Position numbers and translations under genes: made by a program. A DNA stretch of 64,000 nt from Paragonimus skrjabini miyazakii (lineage: Eukaryota; Platyhelminthes; Trematoda; Plagiorchiida; Troglotrematidae). Position 1 is the first letter of the stretch; every line of letters begins with the position of its first letter. Positions 56,801-62,840 of this stretch are shown in pieces. The stretch lies in the NCBI GenBank assembly GCA_014338405.1, contig JTDE01001342.1, positions 94,196 to 158,195 of the forward strand, written 5' to 3'. Below the pieces are notes generated by a model. It saw nothing but the letters and a program-made list of their open reading frames with translations, searched no databases and was not told the DNA's origin.

Positions 56801-57662
56801 TCAAGCTTGCGGTTGACCAACAACAATCTTAGGAGGAAAAACCAAACAACATCTGAGCTGTCATGCTGCAAAGGGTGGTTGAAGCAAACCAATCAAATCC
56901 ATTTGCGGGAAGTTGGCTACTTTCAGCGATCGTTTCAAATCTCCAGTCAATAATAAGTACGGTTGAAGCAGCAAGTAAACTTTCTATCTAGTCGAAAACA
57001 TACGGTTAATTGCGGACCTGATAGGACTACCAACCCTGGAGGTCTCCTATCAAAACATTTATAACAGCGGTTAGGCAGAGTAGCAAGCAAACAGGTTTGC
57101 TAATACTTCGCGGTCAGTTTAAACAACGCATGGGTGGAGGCAGTATTACTTGAACCCTAGTATTCAGAGTCACACTTACATAAAACCTTTATAATTGGAA
57201 AGTAATCTTTCTCATCTGACTGAAAGTTGATTTCGGAAGCAGACTACCAATTTCTTCAAAAGTACTTCATAGCTGTGTCCGAACAAGCTTTTATGTGTAG
57301 AATCAAATGCAGCTGGAAAACCAGTACTTATTTGTCCATCACCCTCTCTACAGAATTCAATTACTTGGATATTTTTCGTGTATGGGAAACATTGCTCGCC
57401 GCTATGCATCATATATCGAGCAAATTTGAGATGTTTGTTGCCCTGGCTTTGATACAGTCTTACCGAGATGTAATTATCAACACTCGAATGGAGTTCACAG
57501 ATATTCTCAAATTTTTCAATGGTAAGTTATCGAAAGCATTGCTTTTGGTGAACGTATTGTATTTCAGAGAGGGCGGAAAAGCATAATGTCGAAGATATTC
57601 TATCCCTGGCCAGAAAATTTGCCCAAGAAATTCAGTGTCTTTCTTGTCGATCAGACATATAA
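5631..57662 (+). CDS. Small G protein signaling modulator (RUN and TBC domain protein), SGSM1/2-like; spliced, 5' incomplete
   Basis: This spliced gene has about 20-22 exons found, roughly 3.5 kb of coding sequence, or about 1170 residues; vertebrate SGSM1/2 are of similar length. SGSM proteins bind Rap and Rab GTPases through the RUN and adjoining region and act as Rab GTPase-activating proteins through the TBC domain, at endomembranes. Seen here in order: RUN exons (5631-16675), linker, GYL..W and IHCH segments of the Rab-interacting middle (25917-29934), FRII segment (32120-32502), then TBC exons (33954-57662). The TBC catalytic arginine (QKDVVRCDRN) and glutamine (GYTQGMCD) are both present, so GAP activity is expected. 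Splice phases agree between nearly all neighbouring exons. The start codon exon is missing, and the joins 16675-17635 and 26236-27272 are uncertain. Whether it corresponds to SGSM1 or SGSM2 cannot be told; flukes may have a single ancestral gene. Confidence 0.85.
6665..6739 (+). CDS. SGSM exon b: RUN domain helix
   Basis: The acceptor is ATTAGTGTCAACAG and the donor is GTGAGT. One base completes the AAA lysine codon left by exon a, and two bases remain at the end. The peptide is SAWIHIALTEKLLYKIVENI, then ICEGK. This is the RUN block W(V/I)xxALxEKxLxKVV seen in SGSM proteins, so the call is firm despite only 25 codons. It is too short to appear as a long open frame. Confidence 0.85.
7752..7783. 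repeat. ATC/CAT microsatellite
   Basis: About ten imperfect ATC units (TCATCATCATCATCATCACCATCATC). It is a simple repeat with no evident function. Confidence 0.85.
8320..9480 (-). mobile_element. Decayed Penelope-like element (reverse transcriptase part)
   Basis: Read on the minus strand, broken frames give Penelope-type RT blocks in the correct order. These are YLIMKPDKG (about 9373-9407), PKPDKERV then LRPLPDMYNS (about 9150-9190), DDILSLNVTS (about 8970-9000), and RHVDDIVVIF with the catalytic DD (8805-8816). Weaker C-terminal similarity (WIGWMRS, then LVQTVKKS) continues to about 8320. Stops and frameshifts lie between the blocks, so the copy is dead. KPDKG and an xxDDI box together are typical of Penelope-like elements, which are common in flukes. 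The ends and any GIY-YIG endonuclease were not located. Confidence 0.65.
10869..10936 (+). CDS. SGSM exon c: RUN domain
   Basis: The acceptor is TTTTTTCAATTCATCGTAG and the donor GTAAGT (68 bases). One base completes a lysine codon from exon b, and one base is left over. The peptide FWYQPEAIIGNEVDSTTLLS, then LI, matches the SGSM RUN segment [21 protein letters not shown]. It is a short exon found by homology and phase fit. Confidence 0.85.
10937..16472 (+). other. Intron (5.5 kb), no gene recognised
   Basis: A search of both strands gave only short, compositionally unremarkable open frames. A tRNA-like stretch at about 11548-11632 has weak A/B box resemblance. Near 11310 a segment with TTTGAAAACAGGCAGTA recurs at about 33325, suggesting a dispersed repeat. 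Nothing else is recognised. Confidence 0.5.
16473..16675 (+). CDS. SGSM exon d: end of RUN domain
   Basis: The acceptor is TCTTTATTCAATCAG and the donor GTGAGT. Two bases complete a glycine codon from exon c, and the exon ends in phase 0. The peptide LPNVMRFSSFLQAGPCAISY, then WSALHADELVERHRF, matches SGSM [33 protein letters not shown]. A basic, Ser/Thr-rich tail (SRSTSARVCTPRETHNRRLD) follows. The ATG at 16487 is internal to the exon, not a start. Confidence 0.9.
17438..17510 (+). CDS. Tentative SGSM linker exon
   Basis: An open frame from 17212 ends at AG|GTGACT (17511) leaving two bases, exactly the phase needed by the exon at 17635. Several acceptors are possible; the best is CATCTCTCTTTGTAG before 17438, with another good one (CTTCTTTTATGCAG) before 17312. 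All of these need one carried-over base, but exon d leaves none. So either another small exon is missing or this is not an exon. The peptide has no similarity I recognise. Confidence 0.3.
17635..17718 (+). CDS. SGSM exon e: linker after RUN domain
   Basis: The acceptor is ATATCTGTTCCAG and the probable donor GTGGGT at 17719. It carries DDADACTSDNLDELPYSKAK then SCVNSVN. Joined to the next exon it gives CVNSV-NVYAKLAMIYG. That aligns without gaps to the SGSM conserved stretch CVESLHQNSRTRLLYG, which supports this weaker donor over other GTs. The frame stays open to 17899, so the exon end rests on homology. Confidence 0.6.
19982..20173 (+). CDS. SGSM exon f: conserved YG(R/K) segment
   Basis: The acceptor is TTTCTTTAAAAACAATCCACAG and the donor GTAAGT (192 bases). 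It starts with one base and ends with two. It begins YAKLAMIYGRKKYGWPKQT, corresponding to vertebrate RTRLLYGKNNVLVQPKED. The remaining 45 residues (RYDPQFSLRHNPQRVQS and onward) have no vertebrate counterpart and would be a fluke-specific insertion. A donor at 20040, right after PKQT, would join directly to 25917 in phase but is non-consensus. Confidence 0.6.
20706..20760 (+). CDS. Tentative SGSM exon g
   Basis: This is a 55-base open segment between CTTGATTGCAG and GTAAGT. It starts with one base and ends in phase 0, exactly bridging exon f (phase 2) and the exon at 25917 (phase 0). The peptide IRAQIYFPVNLFQKETQN has no recognised homologue. The evidence is splice sites and phase only. An antisense SINE head begins almost immediately after its donor. 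Confidence 0.45.
20768..20885 (-). mobile_element. SINE head, minus strand, hammerhead decayed
   Basis: Read on the minus strand it starts TATGAGGTCGGTAGCTCAATGG, giving an A box (TAGCTCAATGG). It continues with AACATGGTTGC and a B-box-like GAAGTTCTAATCCCGG. It then reaches CACTACTGATTGGTTCTAAC, where the 1.7 kb copy has CACTACTGACGAGCTCTAAT. The family relation is clear, but the hammerhead core is broken (ATTG for ACGA). The element ends within about 10 bases of the exon g donor. Confidence 0.6.
21128..21200 (+). mobile_element. SINE tail fragment
   Basis: GAAAGGGGCC, then GTCTATGAGAATGCGACAGC, then TGCGTTCAATCGTGGGTGAT matches the tail of the 1.6 kb SINE (about 1761-1830) almost base for base. 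No head is recognisable just upstream on this strand, so the copy is 5'-truncated or its head is decayed. Confidence 0.7.
25917..26236 (+). CDS. SGSM exon h: start of the Rab/Rap-interacting middle domain
   Basis: The acceptor is TATTATATTTTCCTTAG and the donor GTGAGT (320 bases). It begins in phase 0 and ends with two bases. LGDSNSVLGYLAVYNNATGV, then TIRWTSNELL, matches SGSM [24 protein letters not shown], the opening strands of the PH-like region. It is followed by about 75 residues of Ser/Asn/Asp-rich, poorly conserved sequence (CHAGNHCGNC, then MDERTMEQKEDGPG) inserted before the next conserved strand. Confidence 0.85.
26478..26570 (+). CDS. Tentative SGSM cassette exon
   Basis: This is 93 bases, open, between CTTACTATCAACAG and CG|GTGAGT. 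It starts and ends in phase 2 just like the flanking junction, so it can be included or skipped without a frameshift. The peptide (ESHFTAIHRDTSASSWRTTD, then TQYSPFSCAYR) has no recognised homologue. It may be a true alternative exon or a chance pair of sites. Confidence 0.35.
27272..27336 (+). CDS. SGSM exon i: conserved IHCH strand
   Basis: The acceptor is TTACTCTGATTTTCAG and the donor GTGAGT (65 bases). One base completes the previous codon and one is left. The peptide PQHPTVVNIQAENCEYIHCH, then S, matches SGSM YALVVPFSQIVCIHCHQQ. Found by homology; too short to stand out as an open frame. Confidence 0.85.
27337..29772 (+). other. Intron (2.4 kb)
   Basis: The only recognised content is a repeat segment at about 28300-28395 (TTTAGGATTTTGTGGACG and flanks) shared with about 56000-56090. 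No coding region is supported. Confidence 0.5.
28300..28395 (+). repeat. Dispersed repeat, copy 1 (possibly tRNA-derived)
   Basis: GCAACTCTGGCGTCGCAGGG, then AGTTTAGGATTTTGTGGACG and TCGAAGGT, recurs with substitutions at 56000-56090. The order resembles a decayed pol III promoter region (…GAAGGTTGTCTCATTACAAATCC), but the boxes are poor. Confidence 0.5.
29773..29934 (+). CDS. SGSM exon j: PH-like domain core
   Basis: The acceptor is ATCATCACTTACCTACCATAG and the donor GTGAGT (162 bases). It starts with two bases and ends with one. SQGMRLVFVGGDGVQYPTLR, LPGNRRAAFELLTSLEQGLL matches SGSM [41 protein letters not shown]. This is one of the best conserved parts outside the TBC domain. An acceptor eight bases later (CCCAG) would break phase. 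The open frame runs past the donor to 30179, but that part is intronic. Confidence 0.9.
29935..32119 (+). other. Intron (2.2 kb), nothing recognised
   Basis: No repeat or coding similarity was seen on either strand. Minus-strand open frames at 30809-31066 and 31852-32210 show no domain and are probably fortuitous. Confidence 0.5.
32120..32502 (+). CDS. SGSM exon k: linker ending in conserved LFRII segment
   Basis: The last residues HGASDLLFRIIRDP match SGSM GRATDYVFRIIYPG, fixing the frame and the donor GTAATT (phase 0). The preceding 115 residues are Ser/Thr/Pro/Gln-rich and unconserved. The acceptor is uncertain: three AGs (before 32120, 32132 and 32141) give the same phase. The first has the best pyrimidine tract (TCTTTCTGTTTTCCGTTCAC). 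The open frame extends upstream to 32083, but no AG there fits the phase. Confidence 0.75.
33954..34119 (+). CDS. SGSM exon l: helix before the TBC domain
   Basis: The very strong acceptor TTTTTTTCCAATTTTGTTCAG is in phase 0; the donor is GTACGT, leaving one base. The end VDSIKLTLVANVFYA aligns residue by residue with vertebrate CESMKRQIVSRAFYG, just before the TBC domain. The first 35 residues (SKAQLESGTKVTECLMSR onward) are variable linker. The frame stays open to 34148, but homology and phase place the exon end at 34119. Confidence 0.8.
34120..38636 (+). other. Intron (4.5 kb), nothing recognised
   Basis: Frames at 35029-35394 (minus) and 35376-35723 (plus) were inspected and have no domain or convincing splice context. 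A GAAACAGCACTTC segment after TTGTTTGCAG (34512) has a good acceptor but no homology. No repeat family seen elsewhere in the window was recognised here. Confidence 0.5.
38637..38917 (+). CDS. SGSM exon m: N-terminal edge of the TBC region
   Basis: The acceptor is TTTTTACCTAATTCAG and the donor GTGAGT. It starts with two bases and ends in phase 0. LAHCRYMKLVNTHLSGLVIH, then TWAKLYTSLSKEEKM, matches SGSM LAYCRHLSTVRTHLSALVHH..DVWSKYQKDKKN. The first 41 residues (AEIIHKLCPDSLLNSS onward) have no vertebrate counterpart. They insert between the FYA/FYG and LAHC/LAYC positions. The alternative acceptor six bases downstream would create a stop codon at the junction, so it can be excluded. Confidence 0.9.
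38918..41363 (+). other. Intron (2.4 kb), nothing recognised
   Basis: The frame at 40461-40787 is open but has no splice sites in phase and no recognised domain. No repeat was identified. Confidence 0.5.
41364..41432 (+). CDS. SGSM exon n: start of TBC domain (RxxxW arginine)
   Basis: This is a 69-base exon, phase 0 to phase 0, with the textbook acceptor TTCTTTCCAACTCTTCTTTCTAG and donor GTGAGT. The peptide HFDPTQIYQHIYHSGCDPTI, then RTQ, joins the next exon as RTQVW. This corresponds to vertebrate VYYGGIEHEIRKDVW and supplies the conserved RxxxW motif of TBC domains, split across the intron. Confidence 0.85.
41433..44993 (+). other. Intron (3.6 kb) with a run of antisense open frames
   Basis: Minus-strand frames of 80-123 codons overlap between 42743 and 41790. 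They change frame three times without evident splice sites. No domain was recognised; see findings. The rest is AT-rich and featureless. Confidence 0.45.
44994..45242 (+). CDS. SGSM exon o: TBC domain, VWPYLLG helix
   Basis: The acceptor is TTCTACAATCTTCTTCCCCAG and the donor GTGAGT (249 bases), phase 0 at both ends. VWPYLLGLFKWSMTDVEKQD matches vertebrate [40 protein letters not shown] matches the ARYQQVLAEWKACE helix. An acidic Ser-rich tail (SSESDFSGADTTKSV) corresponds to the long variable insert inside SGSM TBC domains, which here appears much shorter unless an exon is missed. Confidence 0.9.
46105..46260 (-). mobile_element. SINE copy, minus strand, with degenerate hammerhead
   Basis: On the minus strand it reads GAGTTCGTAAGCGGGAATGG (B-box region). 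It continues with GCACTACTGACTAACTCTAA and TGGGAGCAGAACTCGAATC. The shared tail follows: CGAAAGGGGCCAACTG, GAATGCGACAGTTGCG and ATCAATTG. The core is CTGACTA rather than CTGACGA, and GAAC replaces GAAA. Stem II (ACTCT/GGGAG, loop AAT) is still partly pairable. The family relation to the 1.6 kb copy is clear. Confidence 0.65.
46592..46650 (+). repeat. tRNA-like relic
   Basis: TGGCTCAGGTG (46597-46607) resembles an A box and GGTTCACATGG (46635-46645) a B box, but they are only 27 bases apart. It is probably a truncated tRNA-derived sequence, not a functional tRNA. Confidence 0.3.
47040..47133 (+). CDS. SGSM exon p: TBC catalytic arginine exon
   Basis: The acceptor is TTTGCTCAAACTCTAG and the donor GTGAGT (94 bases). 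Phase 0 start, one base left. DHILAQFGHVLETVQKDVVR, then CDRNNELFSKF, matches vertebrate [24 protein letters not shown]. The TBC finger motif xxxDxxR is present, with Arg encoded at 47097-47099. The usual isoleucine is valine. An AG at 47057 would also keep frame and drop six residues. Confidence 0.9.
47134..49307 (+). other. Intron (2.2 kb)
   Basis: It contains a tRNA-like relic on the minus strand at about 48923-49006. No coding sequence was recognised. Confidence 0.5.
48923..49006 (-). repeat. tRNA-like sequence (A and B boxes), probable SINE head or pseudo-tRNA
   Basis: On the minus strand, TGGCTCAGATGG (48983-48994) is a good A box and GGATCAAATCT (48932-48942) a fair B box, 40 bases apart. 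The ends do not pair as an acceptor stem, so a functional tRNA is unlikely. Confidence 0.45.
49308..49588 (+). CDS. SGSM exon q: TBC catalytic glutamine exon
   Basis: The acceptor is TTTTAATTTCAATGTGTGCAG and the donor GTGAGT (281 bases). Two bases complete a glutamate codon; it ends in phase 0. NLALLRRVLLTYIWENLDDG, YTQGMCDVIAPILALV matches vertebrate [34 protein letters not shown]. It holds the YxQ catalytic glutamine (codon 49391-49393). SSTLMDENFSSLRALVH aligns with GGAMDTHFANMRSLIQ. The intervening AESGLTMEAVEVTTYAYFRQ fills the CFSHLM helix position. Confidence 0.92.
49589..55541 (+). other. Intron (6.0 kb), longest in the gene
   Basis: It contains a SINE copy at about 53590-53725. The minus-strand frames at 52251-52439 and 54387-54725 show no recognised domain. 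Nothing else is identified. Confidence 0.5.
53590..53725 (+). mobile_element. SINE copy with near-canonical hammerhead core
   Basis: AAAACGGTTGCCTTATGATG, then GGTCTGGTCCCGGCC, then TGATATTTTCTACTGACGAG parallels the 1.6 kb copy. The core CTGACGA (53655-53661) is followed by a weak stem II and GAAA (about 53676), which are the canonical core residues. CTA/TAG can start stem I. GAAAGGGGCTAACTTGG begins the tail, then similarity fades. The A box region upstream is decayed. Confidence 0.65.
55542..55638 (+). CDS. SGSM exon r: TBC domain [14 protein letters not shown] segment
   Basis: The acceptor is TATTGTTTCTTTTTTAG and the donor GTACGC (97 bases). Phase 0 start, one base left. [32 protein letters not shown] is nearly identical in pattern to vertebrate [31 protein letters not shown], a hallmark of TBC domains. 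The frame is unambiguous. Confidence 0.93.
55639..57353 (+). other. Intron (1.7 kb)
   Basis: It contains a second copy of the 28.3 kb repeat at about 56000-56090. No coding sequence was recognised. Confidence 0.5.
56000..56090 (+). repeat. Dispersed repeat, copy 2
   Basis: GGTGGCAATGCAACTCTCTT, then AGTTTAGGATTTTGGGGACG and TTGAAGGT matches 28300-28395 with scattered substitutions. Seen directly in the sequence; family unknown. Confidence 0.5.
57354..57521 (+). CDS. SGSM exon s: C-terminal TBC helices
   Basis: The acceptor is TTTGTCCATCACCCTCTCTACAG and the donor GTAAGT (168 bases). Two bases complete glutamate after KR (so KRE, as in vertebrates); one base is left. FNYLDIFRVWETLLAAMHHI, then FEMFVALALIQSYRDVIINT and MEFTDILKFFN, matches [51 protein letters not shown] closely. 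The open frame upstream to 57227 is intronic. Confidence 0.93.
57568..57662 (+). CDS. SGSM last exon with stop codon
   Basis: It follows a 46-base micro-intron (57522-57567, GTAAGT to GTATTTCAG). Two bases complete a glutamate codon. ERAEKHNVEDILSLARKFAQ, EIQCLSCRSDI then TAA (57660-57662). It aligns with vertebrate [23 protein letters not shown] ending a few residues later, so the C-terminus is complete. No AATAAA was seen within the next kilobase; TATAAA at about 57813 is a possible variant poly(A) signal. Confidence 0.9.
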
Positions 57663-60600
57663 TCTTGTCAACGCCTGTCCTGTGTCCGTATTTTTACTTG
57701 TCGGTCCTTGACTTTATTGTGCCTGTCTGACGAAATGTCATTTTCACTTCTATGTTCGACTTTTTGCTGTAGAAGAACTACAGTCCAGTAAAATCAGATC
57801 ATCTATAAATTTTCGATGTTCTACGTTTTATTTGGCCCAGGTAAACTGATAAAATACACAGAGCGCTTCGTTATGCTGCTGGGCTAAGTGGCACCTCGTT
57901 GGTCGGCAGGACACAGCAACGTGTAGACTTTACTGTCAAATATGTCAAGGTTCTGTTTATGTGTAGACTGAGTTCACAGAATCTTGCGATAAACCGCACG
58001 AACTTATATGCGGATGAATGTGCTTGAGGAAGAACGAGAGTCCTTAATTATGTTTTGGTTAGCGACGCACGTCGGAAAAAAAGAACACGTACGGAATGAC
58101 AGTTCGAAGGTTAGAGATGGATTGACTTTCATCCTGCATGTTTGTCACTCACAAAGTTAGCTCAGTAAGAGTGCCGTAAAACTGCACAACAAAGGATGTC
58201 TTGAGTTACAGCTTGACGCCCGCCTCTATTTGATTCCGAACGTTGGTAACAACATTGGCTGAGAAGGTTGTTAGATATATCGAAGGACGGAAGTCAGTAA
58301 AGCTAGTCTGTGTGTCGGACTAGACAGAAGTCCTGGGTTCTGTTGTCATGTAAGTGATTTGTGATTTCTGGAACGTGCTTATCTTCTACTAAGAGAACGT
58401 TACGCCGATTATGGCCGTGACTATACTCTTGTTTCACCTGGTAGGTTCTTTCAACTTGAAGTACGCTCCACAGAGTACGACTGACACTAAGTGCCTTTCT
58501 GGTCCGGTTGCGTAACTATAGTGGAACAGATGTGTGAACTACAACAATTCTCGATATAAAAATAACGAGTGAAGTCAAGGACTGGGTTCACCAAAGATTG
58601 GCAATGTTCGTGAGGCGTCCAATGACGCTGGAAAGTATCCGGATTGTTCCAAGCGTAGCTGAGGATGCTAACTAACAGAGCTGAAAGTTAATCCAACAAA
58701 TAGGATGTTTTAAACTGAATGACAACCACTGGCGTCGCAGGAATAACCAGCAAGCACGTGCAGCAGAGTTTATTCTAAAACGTGTTGTATTGTTGTTTTT
58801 ACTCAAGTCAAACAAAAATGCACAATGTGGTCTGATGCAGCAGTTACGCAATCTTAGCAAGATAAAGTACAAAATAATGCAAACTCTACATAACCGTTGC
58901 CTTGAATGGCAGAAGCGGAACAACCAAAATTATAAAGAGTGGAATGATCACTTGTAACGTAGCTTCTATCTTCCTCCACGGTTCTTCCACAGACATTTCT
59001 CTTAAACTGGAAGGTGAATGTTGAGTTGTTTGATAGAGTTCTAGAGTAATCCAATGATGAGTGGTGCAATGGCAGGTGTTGGTAGTTTGAACAGCGTTGA
59101 ATCGGGAGTTCCCAGTAATTACTGCTCATGAATCTAAGGGTAACATCATTGGAAGGATATCCTAGAGGTGGCTGGGAAGACCAGACCTGCCAGATGTGTT
59201 ATCATATGAGGACTAACATAGGCCAAATAATTATGCTATACATCGACGGCAGTGTGGTGGGGAGATTCGGGGTCCCGATAGGTCCGGAAAGCCACATTGT
59301 CTACCGTGTACCGTGCTGGACTAGGCTAAGTTGGCGTACATTTTTGAGACAATGTGCGACGGAACCCGCGCAAATAGGAATAATGAAGTTTCTTGCAAAG
59401 ACGCCAAGTGACTGTATGGTTAACGAGTAGTGATACCGTGCACAAGAATCGATATCGAATGGGATTAATTTTGCAGCATTGCAACAATACAGACGGTGCG
59501 TAGAATTGATCTAGGGTGAGGCTACCCAAAATTAATGAAAGTTCTTAAGCATGAATGCTTAGGCATGTCTAGTGGCGCTGAACTTGTGCGCAATCATCTG
59601 ATGTTGCTTAACTGGATGCGCAGGTTGAATGTATACCTATAGCTAGATGCACTGCTAGCAATTATATTAACCAGATGAGCGAAGTGGTGTAAAGTGACTG
59701 GGTAATATTGCTATCAGTGAAGAACGGGAATGACAGTGCATTCATCAATGTCATTCATAAACTGCTGTCCCATAAAAATGCATCCAAAACGTTTGGGACG
59801 ACAAAACCTGTATAATGTGTACTCCAATACACTCTAGGTTCGTGATAAAAAGTGACGCATATGGCCAAATAGATAACAACCCTAGAAATAGACACTGAAC
59901 GCATAAAAGTAGGTGTCATCCAGTCACCACGCGCACTGTAGGTCGAGATGGTTCAAGAATCAATAACGGACTCATCACTTTATGTGTCAGTTTCCCTTTC
60001 TTTTTATCACTTTCTTGCTTCCTGTATATAGCTGCATAAAGCTTTTAGATCCATTACATAAATTGGTGAGCCCTTAATTCCCCTACATTTTGTTCACTGT
60101 ACACATACATTTTTGTTGCTGTTCCGTTTTTTCACTAATAAACTCAAGAGTGCTGATATTTTACAGTGATTTTTGAGTCTAATGCTGGTTAGTTTCTCGA
60201 GAAGGTCAGTGATCCCAAATTACATACATGTGACGCCTCAAAGTCTAGCACTGGTTTCACACATGTGCGGAAGCATTTTTCCAGTTCCGTAAGACTAATT
60301 CACATACCATCATGTTTTCTCATTTGGACGCAATTCCCCGCAGACAATGCCTCTGAGGTAATTGCTGACCTCGACTCGATCCTGGGCCAGTTCCATAAGG
60401 TTTAGTTCAATTTACTTTCCAGGACGAAACGGCTTCAACCAAAAATTGTCCAGTTTCTTACGTCAGTGAGCTTCTGAGGGTGCCCAGTGCTGCGACGATG
60501 ATGAGAAGAGATTCTCAAATTCCATGAGTTATTTCGAGGACTACCAGATAAAAGCTGGGGAGTTCAAGCTAACAATGCCATCAGAACACAAGTTCACAGC

Positions 60601-60700
60601 TAACACCGATACACACAAGTTTATCCTTTCGTTGAAACGACGTGGAAAAAAGTTGGGTGAAATATGGGTTTGATTTCCAGAACCTATACTTTCAGATGCT
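57663..60700. other. 3' flank of the SGSM gene; nothing firm
   Basis: This must begin with the 3' UTR, whose end is not visible. Frames at 58672-59129 (minus) and 59128-59430 (plus) have no recognised domain. The first clear AATAAA on the plus strand is at about 60137. It probably holds decayed repeats. Confidence 0.45.
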
Positions 60701-60891
60701 GAGACTAACTTTGTAAATAAATAAATAAACTGACACAATAAGTGAGGTTAAAAAGCTATAACAATAATAGCAAATGAAGATGAAAAGTTTACTAACTTAA
60801 ATCTATGACAAGGAAAGTACTTGGGAAACTCATCCAGACTAAACCCTCACAAAAGGTCCGGGAAGAAAGATGGCCAGCACTCATCTAGCTC

Positions 60892-61242
60892 TCATTTGAA
60901 CTTTGTCACATTATCAGGGGATACTACACCTTTTGTTAGCCTGTTCCAGCAGTTGGTGACCCGACCTACGAAGAAGTTAGCTCTAATCGATGTAACAACC
61001 TCCTTGTTCTCCAAATTCAGACTGTGGCCTCGGAGATGTGAGTTCGTATGCAGGCCGAACAAAGATTTTGCCCCAACTCCGGTTATTCCCTTAAGAATCT
61101 TAAAGGTTTCTATCACATCTCCTTTAACCTTCCTTCGCGCAGGAGAAAACAGGTCAAGCTTTCTTAAGAAAGCTTGACAAAGAAAGCTTGACAAACTAAT
61201 TAGTTTGTATTCATACGAATTATCTCGCAATTCCTGAAGCAA
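60892..61242 (-). pseudogene. LINE reverse-transcriptase C-terminal region (fragment)
   Basis: A 116-codon open stretch carries the post-RT conserved domain of CR1-type elements: RKVKGDVIETFKILKGITGV, HTNSHLRGHSLNL and TSIRANFFVGRVTNCWNRL. Near 61155-61195 the plus strand has a tandem repeat of AAAGCTTGACAA, a local duplication that disturbs the upstream frame. Part of the 60713-62980 element. Confidence 0.8.
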
Positions 61243-62334
61243 CCTTGTAAAATTCTCTGAACTTTCCTAAATAACTTCACGTCTTTTACCACATGCGGAC
61301 CCCAACCTGCACACAGTATTTCAGATGTGGCCTCACATAAGCTTTATAAAGAGACAACAACACCTCCGGTCTCTGACACAAACGCTCTCCTTAACATATA
61401 CAGCGCACTATTTCCTTTTCGCACCGCCTCTAAATAATGCTTAGAAATTTGAAGTTCCTATATATGAACACTCTCAAGTCATTGGTTGTTTCTACCCTCC
61501 TCAGCTCTCTCTCTTCACCCTCCTTGCCAAAATACTTGACTGACCCTGGCCGTTCCCCAGCAAGCAGCTGATTACATTTGTCTACATTTAAAGGTAGGTG
61601 CCATCCATTTGAACACTTCTGAACAGTATCCAAGTCCTCCCGAATGCTCGTGTTATCAGGATTTCCTACAACCTATACATCATCAACGAAGGTTTAGCAG
61701 GGACCCTTCAGATTTTCGTTGAGATTATTGATGAACAATAAAAATAGTAGTGTTCCAAGCACTGATCCCTGAGGTACCCTACTGACTACCGCACCTTCTG
61801 TACACATATTCCTTGTTATCTCTACATGGAAGGTGCGACTCGTCAAGAAACCTTGCAACAATCCCAGCAGCCATGAAGTAAGACCGAATGTTCATAGACT
61901 GAGGATTAACAATCAGTGGTTCACTGGATCGAACGCCTTTCTGAAGTTCAAGTAACGAACCTCATTTTTCTCCCCCTGTCCAACCTCTCCGTGATCTCAT
62001 CAAGGAAGCAAACCAGGTCGGTGAGACAAGACCTATGCCTCACAAACCATGTTGGTCTGCAGAGAGAAGCATATTTTCAGTAAGGTATCCCACAATCCTC
62101 AATAACTCTTTCCAGTAGTTTCAGGACAACGGATGTGTGATGAACATGACTGACATGCTTTGCCTCCTTCTGTTATATAATTGTTTTACTATTAAAATAT
62201 CTTGTACAATTGGTTGATACGTACGATTTGATTATATACGTTCTGTGTTGTTGTGTCTAATTGTGTTTTGCGATTCTTATACGTCCGATCATTATCCTAT
62301 ATAGTTCAATTCTAATTACAACAAGATGTGAGAC

Positions 62335-62625
62335 CTACTGGTCGGTAGCCGCCCACCTAGTGTTTCTTAACCCCTTAGTAATGGATACAACCCCTGCCAT
62401 CCTCCAGTCCTTTGGGATGACTGCCCTCTGTAATGTAAAATCAAACAGTACGGTGGGAGGTTCTTGTAAAACATCTCTGAGAGGTCTTAGTATCCTTGAG
62501 TGGATACAGTCCGGCCCAATTGCCTTATTCACGTCCAGTTTATCCAATCTATCCTTAACCTCCTCCTCTCTTATTTCAGCTTCCTCCACCATTGGCCCTC
62601 TTGCAATCTCTGTGCTGAGTCCCAC
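62335..62625 (-). pseudogene. LINE reverse-transcriptase N-terminal region (fragment)
   Basis: The 96-codon open stretch contains EEEVKDRLDKLDVNKAIGPD, CIHSRILRPLRDVL and AVIPKDWRMAGVVSITKG. These are the opening RT blocks (K..GPD.I..R.L..., P..W...) of CR1/Jockey-type elements. It is interrupted on both sides by frameshifts. The plus-strand frame at 62261-62707 is only its shadow. Confidence 0.85.
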
Positions 62626-62745
62626 TGTGGTAGTTCCAGAGTCCGGAATATGTACCGCCCCAAAAACCCAACGGAAAACCTCCGCTTTTGTAGTGGTGAT
62701 TCATTAACATTGCCGTCATTATTGACAATGCTACTCTCCATAAAA

Positions 62746-62840
62746 CACGCCGAATCTGGCAAGAGTTGATAAGGAGCTGGATCCGAGTAGGCGTGCAACA
62801 AAATCCGGAAGCGGTCCGGCTCTGGCCAGAGTCGTTTCGG
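62746..62840. repeat. GC-rich CACGCCGA..CTCTGGC repeat, copy A
   Basis: AACACGCCGAATCTGGCAAG, then GAAGCGGTCCGGCTCTGGCC, including the 12-bp palindrome CTCTGGCCAGAG (62820-62831). The same modules, more compactly spaced, occur at 63956-64000. It lies within or at the upstream edge of the CR1-like element's frame. Confidence 0.55.

Noticed and set aside
62261..62707. 148-codon plus-strand open frame
   Set aside because: Shadow of the minus-strand LINE reverse transcriptase, whose RT motifs are clear on the other strand.
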